A stretch of DNA of 64,000 nt from Fodinibacter sp963833495. GTDB taxonomy: Bacteria; Actinomycetota; Actinomycetes; Actinomycetales; Dermatophilaceae. Below are positions 25,217 to 33,081 of the stretch, one piece after another (positions within the stretch are counted from its first letter, which is position 1; each line of letters starts with the position of its first letter). The translations under genes were made by a program, and so were the position numbers. The notes beneath the pieces were generated by a model. It saw only the letters and a program-made list of their open reading frames with translations, did not search any database and was not told the origin of the DNA. Where the stretch lies: the NCBI GenBank assembly GCA_963833495.1, contig CAWHYJ010000013.1, forward strand, positions 52,732 to 116,731, written 5' to 3'.

Positions 25217-27074
25217 CTACTTCTTGGTCGCCTGGGCCCCGGCGCCGTCGGAGGTCAGGGCGGCGATGAACGCCTCGGGCGGCACCTCGACCGAGCCGAT
25301 GTTCTTCATCCGCTTCTTGCCGGCCTTCTGCTTCTCGAGCAGCTTGCGCTTGCGGGAGATGTCGCCGCCGTAGCACTTGGCGAGGACGTCCTTGCGGATG
25401 GCGCGGATGTTCTCGCGCGCGATGACCCGGGCGCCGACGGCGGCCTGGATCGGCACCTCGAACTGCTGCCTCGGGATGAGCTCCTTGAGCTTGCCGGCCA
25501 TCATCACGCCGTAGCCGTAGGCCTTGTCCTTGTGCACGATCGCGCGAGAACGCGTCGACGGTCTCGCCCTGCAGCAGGATGTCGACCTTGACCAGGTCGG
25601 CGGCCTGGTCGCCGTCGGGCTCGTAGTCGAGGCTGGCGTAGCCGCGGGTGCGCGACTTGAGCTGGTCGAAGAAGTCGAAGACGACCTCGGCGAGCGGGAG
25701 CGTGTAGCGCATCTCGACCCGCTCGGCCGAGATGTAGTCCATGCCGAGCAGGGTGCCGCGCTTGCCCTGGCAGAGCTCCATGATCGCGCCGATGAACTCG
25801 CTCGGCGCGAGGATGGTGGCGCGCACCTTGGGCTCGCGCACCTCCGCGATCTTGCCGCCGGGGAACTCGCTGGGGTTGGTCACGACGATCTCGGTGCCGT
25901 CGTCCATCGCCACCTCGTAGACGACGTTGGGCTGGGTCGAGATCAGCTCGAGGTCGAACTCGCGCTCGAGCCGCTCACGGACGATCTCGAGGTGCAGCAG
26001 GCCCAGGAAGCCGCACCGGAACCCGAAGCCCAGGGCCACCGAGGTCTCGGGCTCGTAGACCAGCGCGGCGTCGTTGAGCTTGAGCTTGTCGAGGGCCTCG
26101 CGCAGGTCGGGGTAGTCGGAGCCGTCGAGGGGGAACAGTCCGGAGAACACCATCGGCTTGGGGTCGCGGTAGCCGCCCAGCGCGGTGGATGCCGGTTTGC
26201 CCAGGTTGGTGACCGTGTCGCCGACGCGGCTCTGGCGCACGTCCTTCACGCCGGTGATGAGGTAGCCGACCTCACCGACGCCCAGGCCCTTGCTCGGCAC
26301 CGGCTCCGGGCTGATGACGCCGATCTCGAGCAGCTCGTGGGTGGCCCGGGTCGACATCATGATGATCCGCTCGCGCGGGTTGAGGTTGCCGTCGATGACC
26401 CTGACGTAGGTGACCACGCCGCGGTAGGTGTCGTAGACCGAGTCGAAGATCATCGCGCGCGCCGGCGCGTTGGCGTCACCGGACGGTGACGGGATCTGCC
26501 GGACGATCTCGTCGAGCAGCGGCTCGACCCCCACGCCGGTCTTGCCGGACACGTGGAAGCAGTCCTCCGGCTCGCAGCCGATCAGCTTGGCGAGCTCCTC
26601 GGCGTACTTCTCGGGCTGGGCCGCCGGCAGGTCGATCTTGTTGAGCACCGGGATGATCGTGAGCTCGTTCTCCATGGCGAGGTAGAGGTTCGCCAGGGTC
26701 TGCGCCTCGATGCCCTGCGCCGCGTCGACCAGCAGCACGGCCCCCTCGCAGGCGGCCAGGCTGCGGCTGACCTCGTAGGTGAAGTCGACGTGACCCGGGG
26801 TGTCGATCATGTTGAGCACGTGGTGCTGGCCCTCGAGGTCCCACGGCATCCGCACGGCCTGGCTCTTGATCGTGATGCCGCGCTCGCGCTCGATGTCCAT
26901 CCGGTCGAGGTACTGCGCCCGCATCGACCGGTCGTCGACGACGCCGGTGATCTGCAGCATCCGGTCGGCCAGGGTCGACTTGCCGTGGTCGATGTGGGCG
27001 ATGATGCAGAAGTTGCGGATCGCCTCCTGCGGCGTGGCGTGCGGCTGCAGCGCGATGCGGGCGCGGGGGGACAC
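25217..27074 (-). pseudogene. lepA: Elongation factor 4 (LepA), single-base frameshift
   Basis: LepA is a translational GTPase that promotes ribosome back-translocation and 30S biogenesis. From GTG 27074 the frame has AHIDHGKST, DTPGHVDF and NKIDLP, then domains II-IV up to LLQGETVDAFS. It then slips out of frame and continues as a meaningless reading to 24978. The expected C-terminus (MAGKLKELIPRQQFEVPIQA, KCYGGDISRKRKLLEKQK) is present in another frame from about 25543 to the stop at 25217. Dropping one base from the CGCGCG at 25541-25546 gives F-S-A-I-V-H-K-D-K and a normal 618-residue LepA. A sequencing error is the simplest reading, because the sequence on both sides of the slip is perfectly conserved. 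Confidence 0.93.
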
Positions 27075-27146
27075 GAGCGGGTGGGTTCCTTGCGTGGGAG
27101 GAGTTCAGGGCACTGTGCCCAGTCTCCCACGATCCGGGGATGCCGT

Positions 27147-28034
27147 TCACGCGCCCCGCAGCAGCGCCAGGGCGCGCTCGAGCGCCTCGCCGGGCGGGCA
27201 CTCGACGTCGGGCCGCACCCCCACGCCTTCCCAGGAGCTGCCGTCGACCGGGCTGAGCGCCCGGGCCACCGGCACGGCGAGCTCGAGGTCGGGGTGCACC
27301 GCGATGCCCTCGCGCGGGTTGGCGCCGCCGCGGGTGCGCTCCCCCACGACCCGGCCGCGGCCGAGCAGCTGCACGTCGAAGGCCACCTCCTCGCCACCCG
27401 AGAACGTGGCGGCCGAGCTGAGCACGGCCAGGGGCTTGTCCGGGCCGAACCGCCGGCCGTCGACCGGGTGGGTCCAGCGCTGGCGCAGGCCCTCGACCCG
27501 GGACTCGATGTCGACCAGCCGCACCGGCTCGTCGCCGACGAGATGGCTGACCAGCAGCTGCACCGTGTCGGGGTCGCCACCGCGGCACTCGCGCACGTCG
27601 AGCACCAGCGCGTCGGCGTCGGCGACCAGCGCCAGGGCGGCCGACACGGCATCCCACGACGGGCCGGCCGGGGTGAGCACCGGGCCGATCGACAGGTGGG
27701 CCACGTTGCCGGCGAGCCGCTCGACCCGGCGCATGCCGCCGGCGGTGGTGCGCGCCATCTCGCGCCAGTACTCCTCGTACGCCGACGGGTCCTCGGTCGG
27801 TGGCACGCCGTCGGGGTGGTGGATGACGCGCAGGTGCAGGTCATGGGCCACGTCCTGGAGGTCGGCGCTGAGCGCCGCGGCCAGGGCGGCGGGGTCGAGC
27901 GCGTCGTAGGCGCCCGCGGCGGCGCGCTGGCGCAGCCGGGTGGCGGCGCGAGCGCCCACCTCGGGCAGCACGAAGCGCTCGGCCACGAGGTCGGCGCAGC
28001 GGTCGACGACGGCGGGGGTGTCGAGGGTCTCCAT
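27147..28034 (-). CDS. S41-family peptidase (IRBP-like, no signal peptide)
   Basis: The 295-residue product has an N-terminal helical bundle (residues about 1-80), as in interphotoreceptor-retinoid-binding-protein-like S41 peptidases. A C-terminal protease-processing domain follows. The nucleophile motif is LSSAATFSGGEEVAFDVQLL, with Ser in T-F-S-G-G-E and the nearby GERTRGGANP loop. No signal peptide or PDZ domain is visible, so it is predicted cytoplasmic. ATG 28034 was chosen because the longer frame upstream crosses the divergent promoter region and lacks homology. It is divergent from the MFS gene (100 bases between starts). Confidence 0.86.
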   Translation of the reverse strand: METLDTPAVVDRCADLVAERFVLPEVGARAATRLRQRAAAGAYDALDPAALAAALSADLQDVAHDLHLRVIHHPDGVPPTEDPSAYEEYWREMARTTAGGMRRVERLAGNVAHLSIGPVLTPAGPSWDAVSAALALVADADALVLDVRECRGGDPDTVQLLVSHLVGDEPVRLVDIESRVEGLRQRWTHPVDGRRFGPDKPLAVLSSAATFSGGEEVAFDVQLLGRGRVVGERTRGGANPREGIAVHPDLELAVPVARALSPVDGSSWEGVGVRPDVECPPGEALERALALLRGA

Positions 28035-28134
28035 GGGCGAAAAGCGTGCCACGGTCGGCCAGCCGTCACCCGGCTCGGCACCAACAAGGGAAACCCGGTA
28101 GCGGGTTGTCGGTGGCGCCTCGCATGCTGGACCG

Positions 28135-29478
28135 ATGACCGAACCGCTCTCCGCCACGCGCCGTGACCCGGCCGGCGACCAGGAGGTCGGCCGGCGGTTG
28201 CCGCGCGCGCTGACGCCGTTCCGCACCCCTGCCTACCGCTGGCTCGCCGTCTCGCTGACGGCCAGCTCGTTCGCCGCCGGGGTGTGGGTGGTGGCGCTGG
28301 TCTGGGAGGTCATCGCGCTGGGTGGGGGCCCGCGCGACCTGTCGTTCGTCACCACCGCCAGCGCTATCGGCGTGCTCCTCCCGGCCCTGGTCGCCGGGGT
28401 GGTGGCCGACCGCGTGCCGCAGCGGCTCATCCTCGTGGCCGTGGCCCTCGTCGAGGTGCTGGGCATGGGGCTGGTCGCCCTGCTGTCGTCCATGGGCCTG
28501 GGCAGCCTGTGGCTGCTGGCGGCGGTCGCCTTCACCACCGGCATGGGCATGGCCTTCTACTACCCGGCGTACTCCGCGTGGCTACCGGCGCTGGTGCCCG
28601 AGTCGCAGCTGCAGGCGGTCAACGGGTTCGAGGGCATGGTGCGGCCGACCATCGGCCAGGCGGTGGGCCCGGCCGTGGCCGGCGCGGTCGTGGCGGCGGC
28701 CAGCCCGTCCACGGCCTTCGGCGTCGCGGCAGGCAGCTCGGTGGTCACGGTGCTGGCCCTGTTGAAGGTGCCGCAGACGCCCATCCGGCGCACGCTCGAC
28801 GAGGAGCACCTGGCCCATCCCGTGCGCACGGCGCTGCACGACATGCGCGAGGGTTTCGTCTACATGGTGCGCACGCCGTGGCTGCTCGCGACCCTGCTGT
28901 TCGCCTCGCTCATGGTGCTGGTGATGATGGGCCCGCTCGAGGTGCTCATCCCCTTCCTCGTCAAGGACGAGCTCGGCGGCGGCCCGCGCGACCACGCCTA
29001 CGTGCTGGCCGGCTTCGGCCTCGGGGGCGCGGTGGGGTCACTGTTCATGGCCTCGGTGCGGATGCCGCGCCGCTACCTGACGCTGATGAACCTCGGCTGG
29101 GGCGCGGCCTGCCTGCCGTTCCTCGTCATCGGGGTGACGACGTCGATCTGGGTCGTGGTGGCGTGTGCGTTCGTCATGGGCGCGGTCTTCGCCGCACCGA
29201 TGGTCATCTGGGGCACGCTGCTCCAGCGCCGGGTGCCGCCGGCCCTGCTCGGGCGGGTCGCCTCGCTCGACTTCTTCGTGTCGGTCTCGCTGATGCCGGT
29301 GTCGATGGCGCTGGCCGGGCCGGTGGCCGACCTGATCGGGCTGCAGGCCACCTTCGCGGTCGCCGGCATCGTGCCGCTCGTCGTGGCGGTGGTGGCCATC
29401 CTGTGGGCGCGCCTGCCGCAGGACGAGCTCGCCCACCCCCTCGACGCACCGGAGCCGGTGCCCGTCTCGTCGCAATAG
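28135..29478 (+). CDS. MFS transporter
   Basis: The gene encodes a 447-residue major facilitator superfamily permease with about 12 hydrophobic segments, for example WLAVSLTASSFAAGVWVVAL near the N-terminus. The loop after TM2 holds GVVADRVPQRLIL, matching the MFS G-x3-D-R-x-G-R-R pattern. The centre (about residues 210-260) is a cytoplasmic loop with basic residues. It resembles the DHA3/enterobactin-exporter-like (MFS_3) group, and the substrate is unknown. The PemK-like gene starts 9 bases after its stop. Confidence 0.9.
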   Translation: MTEPLSATRRDPAGDQEVGRRLPRALTPFRTPAYRWLAVSLTASSFAAGVWVVALVWEVIALGGGPRDLSFVTTASAIGVLLPALVAGVVADRVPQRLILVAVALVEVLGMGLVALLSSMGLGSLWLLAAVAFTTGMGMAFYYPAYSAWLPALVPESQLQAVNGFEGMVRPTIGQAVGPAVAGAVVAAASPSTAFGVAAGSSVVTVLALLKVPQTPIRRTLDEEHLAHPVRTALHDMREGFVYMVRTPWLLATLLFASLMVLVMMGPLEVLIPFLVKDELGGGPRDHAYVLAGFGLGGAVGSLFMASVRMPRRYLTLMNLGWGAACLPFLVIGVTTSIWVVVACAFVMGAVFAAPMVIWGTLLQRRVPPALLGRVASLDFFVSVSLMPVSMALAGPVADLIGLQATFAVAGIVPLVVAVVAILWARLPQDELAHPLDAPEPVPVSSQ

Positions 29479-29487
29479 GCTCCTCGG

Positions 29488-30003
29488 GTGGCTGCTCCCG
29501 ACCCCTCGACCCCCCGCCGTCCCGGTCTGCTGCGCAGCGCCACCGCCGCGGTGCGGCGCTGGCTCACCGGGCGCTCGACGGCACCGACGCCGGCAACCCC
29601 CAGTGGCTATCCCGGCGACTTCACCGGGCGCCTGGTGCCCGCCTACTCCCCCAAGCCCGACGGCCGGCCCGACCCGGGTGAGATCGTCTGGACCTGGGTG
29701 CCGTTCGAGGAGGACCACCGTCAGGGCAAGGACCGCCCGGTGCTGCTCGTCGGCCGGGACGGGCGCTGGCTGCTCGCCCTGCAGCTCACCAGCAAGGACC
29801 ACGACGGGTACCCGAGGGGCGCCGGTCGGCCCCGCTGGGTCGACATCGGGTCGGGCGCCTGGGACCGCCAGCGCCGCCCCAGCGAGGTGCGGGTCGACCG
29901 TGTCGTGCGGGTCGACCCCAAGGCCGTGCGTCGCGAGGGCGCGGTGCTCCCCCGCCCCCAGTTCGAGGCCGTCGCCCGCGCGGTGGCCGACCTGCACCGC
30001 TGA
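29488..30003 (+). CDS. PemK/MazF-like domain protein, orphan
   Basis: A 171-residue protein, GTG start. Its first 50 residues are basic and Pro/Ala-rich (RRPGLLRSATAAVRRWLTGR). The rest matches the PemK/MazF fold: DPGEIVWTWVPFEEDHRQGK, DRPVLLVGRDG, then PSEVRVDRVVRVDPKAVRRE. MazF-type proteins are mRNA-cleaving toxins, but no antitoxin gene is adjacent. The spacing of 9 bases to the MFS gene and the long extension argue for a domesticated or unrelated use. Its end is 31 bases from the perfect hairpin shared with rpsT. Confidence 0.82.
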   Translation: MAAPDPSTPRRPGLLRSATAAVRRWLTGRSTAPTPATPSGYPGDFTGRLVPAYSPKPDGRPDPGEIVWTWVPFEEDHRQGKDRPVLLVGRDGRWLLALQLTSKDHDGYPRGAGRPRWVDIGSGAWDRQRRPSEVRVDRVVRVDPKAVRREGAVLPRPQFEAVARAVADLHR

Positions 30004-30034
30004 GCACCCGCGGTCGGGCTTCGGGGAGGACAGC

Positions 30035-30072
30035 GACGGGGCCCGTCACCGGAGTCGGTGACGGGCCCCGTC
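30035..30072. terminator. Bidirectional terminator between the PemK-like gene and rpsT
   Basis: A perfect 16-bp stem (GACGGGGCCCGTCACC / GGTGACGGGCCCCGTC) with loop GGAGTC lies between two convergent genes. Confidence 0.88.
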
Positions 30073-30086
30073 GGGGTCGCGGACGG

Positions 30087-30347
30087 TCAGAGACCGGCGG
30101 CCTTCTTGGCCATCGAGGACTTCTTGTTCGCGGCCTGGTTCTTGTGGATGACGCCCTTGCTCACGGCCTTGTCGAGCTTGGTGGAGGCCACCGCGAGGGC
30201 AACCTTCGCCTCGTCGGCGTTGCCGGAGTCGGCGGCGTCGCGGAACTTGCGGATCGCGGTCTTGAACTCCGACTTGATCGCCTTGTTGCGCTCGGTCGCC
30301 AGGCGGTTCGTCTTGATCCGCTTGAGCTGGGACTTGATGTTTGCCAC
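30087..30347 (-). CDS. rpsT: 30S ribosomal protein S20
   Basis: S20 binds 16S rRNA early in 30S assembly. The 86-residue product begins at GTG 30347 with ANIKSQLKRIKTNRLATERN and ends in a Lys/Ala-rich tail, as expected. AGAGAAAG lies upstream as a ribosome site. The longer frame to 30422 is untranslated leader. It is a single gene between two hairpins, in the usual holA-rpsT-lepA neighbourhood. Confidence 0.97.
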   Translation of the reverse strand: MANIKSQLKRIKTNRLATERNKAIKSEFKTAIRKFRDAADSGNADEAKVALAVASTKLDKAVSKGVIHKNQAANKKSSMAKKAAGL

Positions 30348-30522
30348 GTGTAGATGCTTTCTCTGGGGTCGGTATGCCGTTAGAGGGCGGCAGTCGCGGG
30401 TCGGGACCGGACGTGGGGACATCCGTGGTTGACCTGCGCTGGGTGGTGCTGCGTTGCGCGCACGACCTCAAGCGCGCACGCAAGGACCAAAGTTACCAGC
30501 GGGGCGGTCACCGCACCAAAAC

Positions 30523-30550
30523 GCCGGATGCCGGTGGGCCGGCATCCGGC
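30523..30550 (-). terminator. Intrinsic terminator of holA
   Basis: A perfect 12-bp stem (GCCGGATGCCGG / CCGGCATCCGGC) with a 4-base loop lies 22 bases past the holA stop. On the minus strand it is followed by GTTTTGG, a short T-tract (AAAA at 30518-30521 on the plus strand). Confidence 0.82.
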
Positions 30551-30571
30551 CTTGCCGCGCCGCCCGACGCC

Positions 30572-31561
30572 TCAGCTGCGGTTGCGGGCGTGCTGGTTGG
30601 TGATGGTGAGTACGCACCGCTCCACGGCGTAGACCGGGTCGCGCCCGCCGCCCTTGACCTCGAAGTCGGCCGCGGCGATGGCGGTGACGCAGGTGGCGAG
30701 GGCGTCGGCGGTCCAGCCGCCCAGCGCCCGGCGGGCCTTGTCGACCTGCCACGGTGCCATGCCGAGGTCGCGGGCCAGGTCGGCCGAGCGCCCACGGCCG
30801 GCCGAGCCGACCTTGATCAGCTGGCGCGCCTGCTGGGCCAGCACCGCCACGATCGGCACCGGGTCGACCCCGACGGCGATGGCGTGCCGCAGCAGGCGCA
30901 GCGCCTCGCCGGTGTCACCGGCCATGGCGGCGTCGGCCACCCGGAAGCCGGTCGCCTCGACCTTGCCCCCGTGGTAGGTGAGCACGACCTGCTCGTCGAT
31001 GACGCCCGTGGTGTCGTCGATGAGCTGCTGGCAGGCCGAGGCGAGCTCGCGGACGTCCTTGCCCACCGCCTCGACCAGGGCGTGCACGGCCTCGCCGGTG
31101 GCCTTGCGGCGGGCCGCCCGGAACTCGTGCGCCGCGAAGTCGGCCTTGTCGCGGTCGGTCTTGATCGCGGGCGCGTCGATGACCCGGGCACCGGACCCCT
31201 TCACCGTGTCGAGCACCTTCTTGCCGCGCGAGCCGCCCTTGTGCAGCACGACGAGGGTGAGGTCGGGCTCGGGCTCGCCCGCGAGCGCGGCGAGCAGGTC
31301 GGCCTGCAGCTCGTCGTCGGCCTCGTCGAGGTCGTGCACGACGATGCACTTGGCGCCGCCGAACAGCGAGGGGCTGGCGTGCAACGTGAGCTCACCGGCG
31401 GTGTACGCGGCGGCGTAGAGCCGGATCACCTCGAGCTCGGGCTCGGTCACCCTGAGGTCGTCGAGGGTCTGCGCGACGCCACGCTCGGCGAGCAGCGACT
31501 CGGGCCCGGACACCAGCACGTAGGGCGGCACCCGGTGGTGCACCGCGACCTGGTCCGACAT
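30572..31561 (-). CDS. holA: DNA polymerase III subunit delta
   Basis: Delta is the clamp-loader subunit that opens the beta sliding clamp. The 329-residue protein starts MSDQVAVHHRVPPYVLVSGP. It has the LVLHKGG-type strand before GSRGKKVLDTVKG, the ELASACQQLIDD helix and the C-terminal KVGSAGRGRSADLARDLGMA region with QVDKARRALGGW. The start at 31561 excludes an out-of-frame upstream extension. It is divergent from the P-loop gene (57 bases). Confidence 0.93.
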   Translation of the reverse strand: MSDQVAVHHRVPPYVLVSGPESLLAERGVAQTLDDLRVTEPELEVIRLYAAAYTAGELTLHASPSLFGGAKCIVVHDLDEADDELQADLLAALAGEPEPDLTLVVLHKGGSRGKKVLDTVKGSGARVIDAPAIKTDRDKADFAAHEFRAARRKATGEAVHALVEAVGKDVRELASACQQLIDDTTGVIDEQVVLTYHGGKVEATGFRVADAAMAGDTGEALRLLRHAIAVGVDPVPIVAVLAQQARQLIKVGSAGRGRSADLARDLGMAPWQVDKARRALGGWTADALATCVTAIAAADFEVKGGGRDPVYAVERCVLTITNQHARNRS

Positions 31562-31618
31562 GGCGGTCACTCTGCCACGAGGGGCGGACAGCCGAGGTCC
31601 CGCGCCTAGGAGTCCCCG

Positions 31619-32077
31619 GTGCTCGTCGACCCTCCCCCGGACCTGCGCCGCCACCCCCGCATCGCCGTGCACGGGGTGACCGGCTCGGGAATGTCGACCC
31701 TCGGGGCCCGGCTCACCACGCTGACCGGCGCTCCCCTGGTGCCGGTCGACGACCTGATGTGGCGCCCGGGCTGGGTGCCCCGGCTCGACCTGCTGATCGC
31801 GCTCGACCACCCCCGCCGGGTGAGCCTGGCCCGGCTGGTGCGCCGCACCTGGCGGCGGGTGCGCATGCAGCAGGAGTTCTGCGGCGGCAACACCGAGTCG
31901 TGGCGTCGCACCTTCTCCACCGACTCGATCGTCGCGTGGCACTTCCGCTCCTTTCCCACCAAGCACGCGGCCATCGCGGCCTGGTCCGCGGATGCCGGTG
32001 GGCCGCCGGTCCTGCGCTTCACCTCACCCCACCAGGTCGACGCCTGGCTGCACACCCTCGAGCGCGCCCACGCCTGA
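31619..32077 (+). CDS. Degenerate P-loop kinase-like protein (FlaR/topology-modulation family)
   Basis: A 152-residue protein resembling the small adenylate-kinase-like family annotated as DNA topology modulation protein. Its Walker A reads GVTGSGMST: the catalytic Lys of GSGKST is Met. Family members have a stretch of about 35-40 residues (substrate and Walker-B-like part) after the P-G-W motif. Here PGWVP runs straight into RLDLLIALDHPRR, which looks like a clean internal deletion. The rest (LVRRTWRRVRMQQEFCGGN) is family-like. The ribosome site TAGGAG before GTG 31619 is strong. It is unlikely to bind ATP normally. Confidence 0.72.
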   Translation: MLVDPPPDLRRHPRIAVHGVTGSGMSTLGARLTTLTGAPLVPVDDLMWRPGWVPRLDLLIALDHPRRVSLARLVRRTWRRVRMQQEFCGGNTESWRRTFSTDSIVAWHFRSFPTKHAAIAAWSADAGGPPVLRFTSPHQVDAWLHTLERAHA

Positions 32078-32086
32078 GCGACCCGA

Positions 32087-32142
32087 ACGCAGAAGCTCGG
32101 CCGGCACGCACCAATAAGCGCGTGCTGCGCGAACTTCTGCGT
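32087..32142. repeat. Imperfect palindrome, REP-like, between convergent genes
   Basis: ACGCAGAAG (32087-32095) pairs exactly with CTTCTGCGT (32134-32142), and inner blocks GGCACGC and GCGTGCT pair as well, giving an imperfect stem of about 25 bp around ACCAATAA. It ends 21 bases from the convergent fragment on the minus strand, so it could serve as a terminator. Its size and structure also fit a dispersed intergenic palindromic element. Confidence 0.6.
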
Positions 32143-32162
32143 GTCCACCTCGTCACCCAGGC

Positions 32163-32665
32163 TCAGACCCGAACCCGCGCGGCCCGAAGGCTCTCGGCGC
32201 GCCGTCGCCGGCGGACCAGCCACCACCGCAGTGCAGCGACGGCGAGGGCGGCGAGCGCGATCTCCTTCCACCACCAGAAGAGGGAGAGCGTCGAAGTGCC
32301 GAACAGGGCCCACGACGGTGACCCGTCGATGGCATCCTTCGCCCAGATCACCTGCTGCACATCGGCCGACGGGTCTATGACGACGAGGTGGTCGTCGGGG
32401 CGCCCCACGGGTGTGAACTGAGGCGGCTGCTCGCGCCCGTTCGAGAGCGGAGTGGTCCGGTGCCACTGCTGCCCCATCACGTCCTGCTCGTGCAGTTCGG
32501 GCGGCACCGATGTCACCGCGGGGCGGCCGTCCAGGCCAACGCGCCTCAGGGAGGGCAGGTCGTACCCGACGAGCCACTGCGCAGGTGCCGACCCCTCGGG
32601 GCCTGAGGCAAACACGTCGACCGTCAGCCACAGCGTGCCGTCGGACCGAAGCGCAGCACGAGCAC
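32163..32665 (-). pseudogene. C-terminal remnant of a membrane-anchored protein
   Basis: This piece has no start of its own. The supported part begins at about SDGTLWLTVDVFASGPEG and runs through HLVVIDPSADVQQVIWAKDA to a C-terminal transmembrane helix (FWWWKEIALAALAVAALRWW) followed by an Arg-rich tail (LVRRRRRAESLRAARVRV). Upstream the same frame is only the shadow of the sigma-factor gene. The arrangement fits a gene that once followed the sigma factor and lost its 5' part in the deletion that also removed the sigma factor's region 4. The product is not recognised. Confidence 0.7.
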
Positions 32666-33028
32666 CGAGCGCTGCTTCGGGGTGAGCCGGGCCAGGGCGT
32701 CGGTGAGCGCGAGGCGCAGGGCTGCGGCATCCGTGCCGTCGGCGACCCCGGAATCCGGCGCGGCCTCGACCAGCCGCTCGGGCCGCCGCTGCCGCCGGCG
32801 CCACTGGTCGATGTGGATGCGGTGCAGCACCGTGCGCGCGTACGCCGTGGGGTCGCCGTCGTGCCGGGTGATCGAGCCCCAGCGGCTCGCCATCCGCACG
32901 TGCGTCTCCTGCACGAGGTCCTGCGCGTCGTGGGAGTCGCCGGTGAGCAGCCACGCGACGCGCAGCAGCGGCACCGTGCTGGCACGCACGAACGCCTCGT
33001 ACCCCTCAGCAGGCTGCGACCGCCTCAT
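32624..33028 (-). pseudogene. SigE-family sigma factor, truncated (region 4 missing)
   Basis: The 134-residue frame from ATG 33028 (GGAGGT upstream) is the N-terminal part of an ECF-like, SigE/SigM-family sigma factor. Region 2 is YEAFVRASTVPLLRVAWLLT then AQDLVQETHVRMASRW, followed by the linker and LTPKQRSVLVLRF, the very start of region 4. There the family sequence stops and a foreign 7-residue end (GPTARCG) follows, so the -35-recognition HTH is gone. The sequence after the break is the C-terminal half of another gene in a different frame. It is probably inactive as a sigma factor. Confidence 0.85.
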
Positions 33029-33081
33029 GACCACCTCCGCACCCTGACACGACGGCGGGGTGCTGCGCGGGTGGAACCCAT

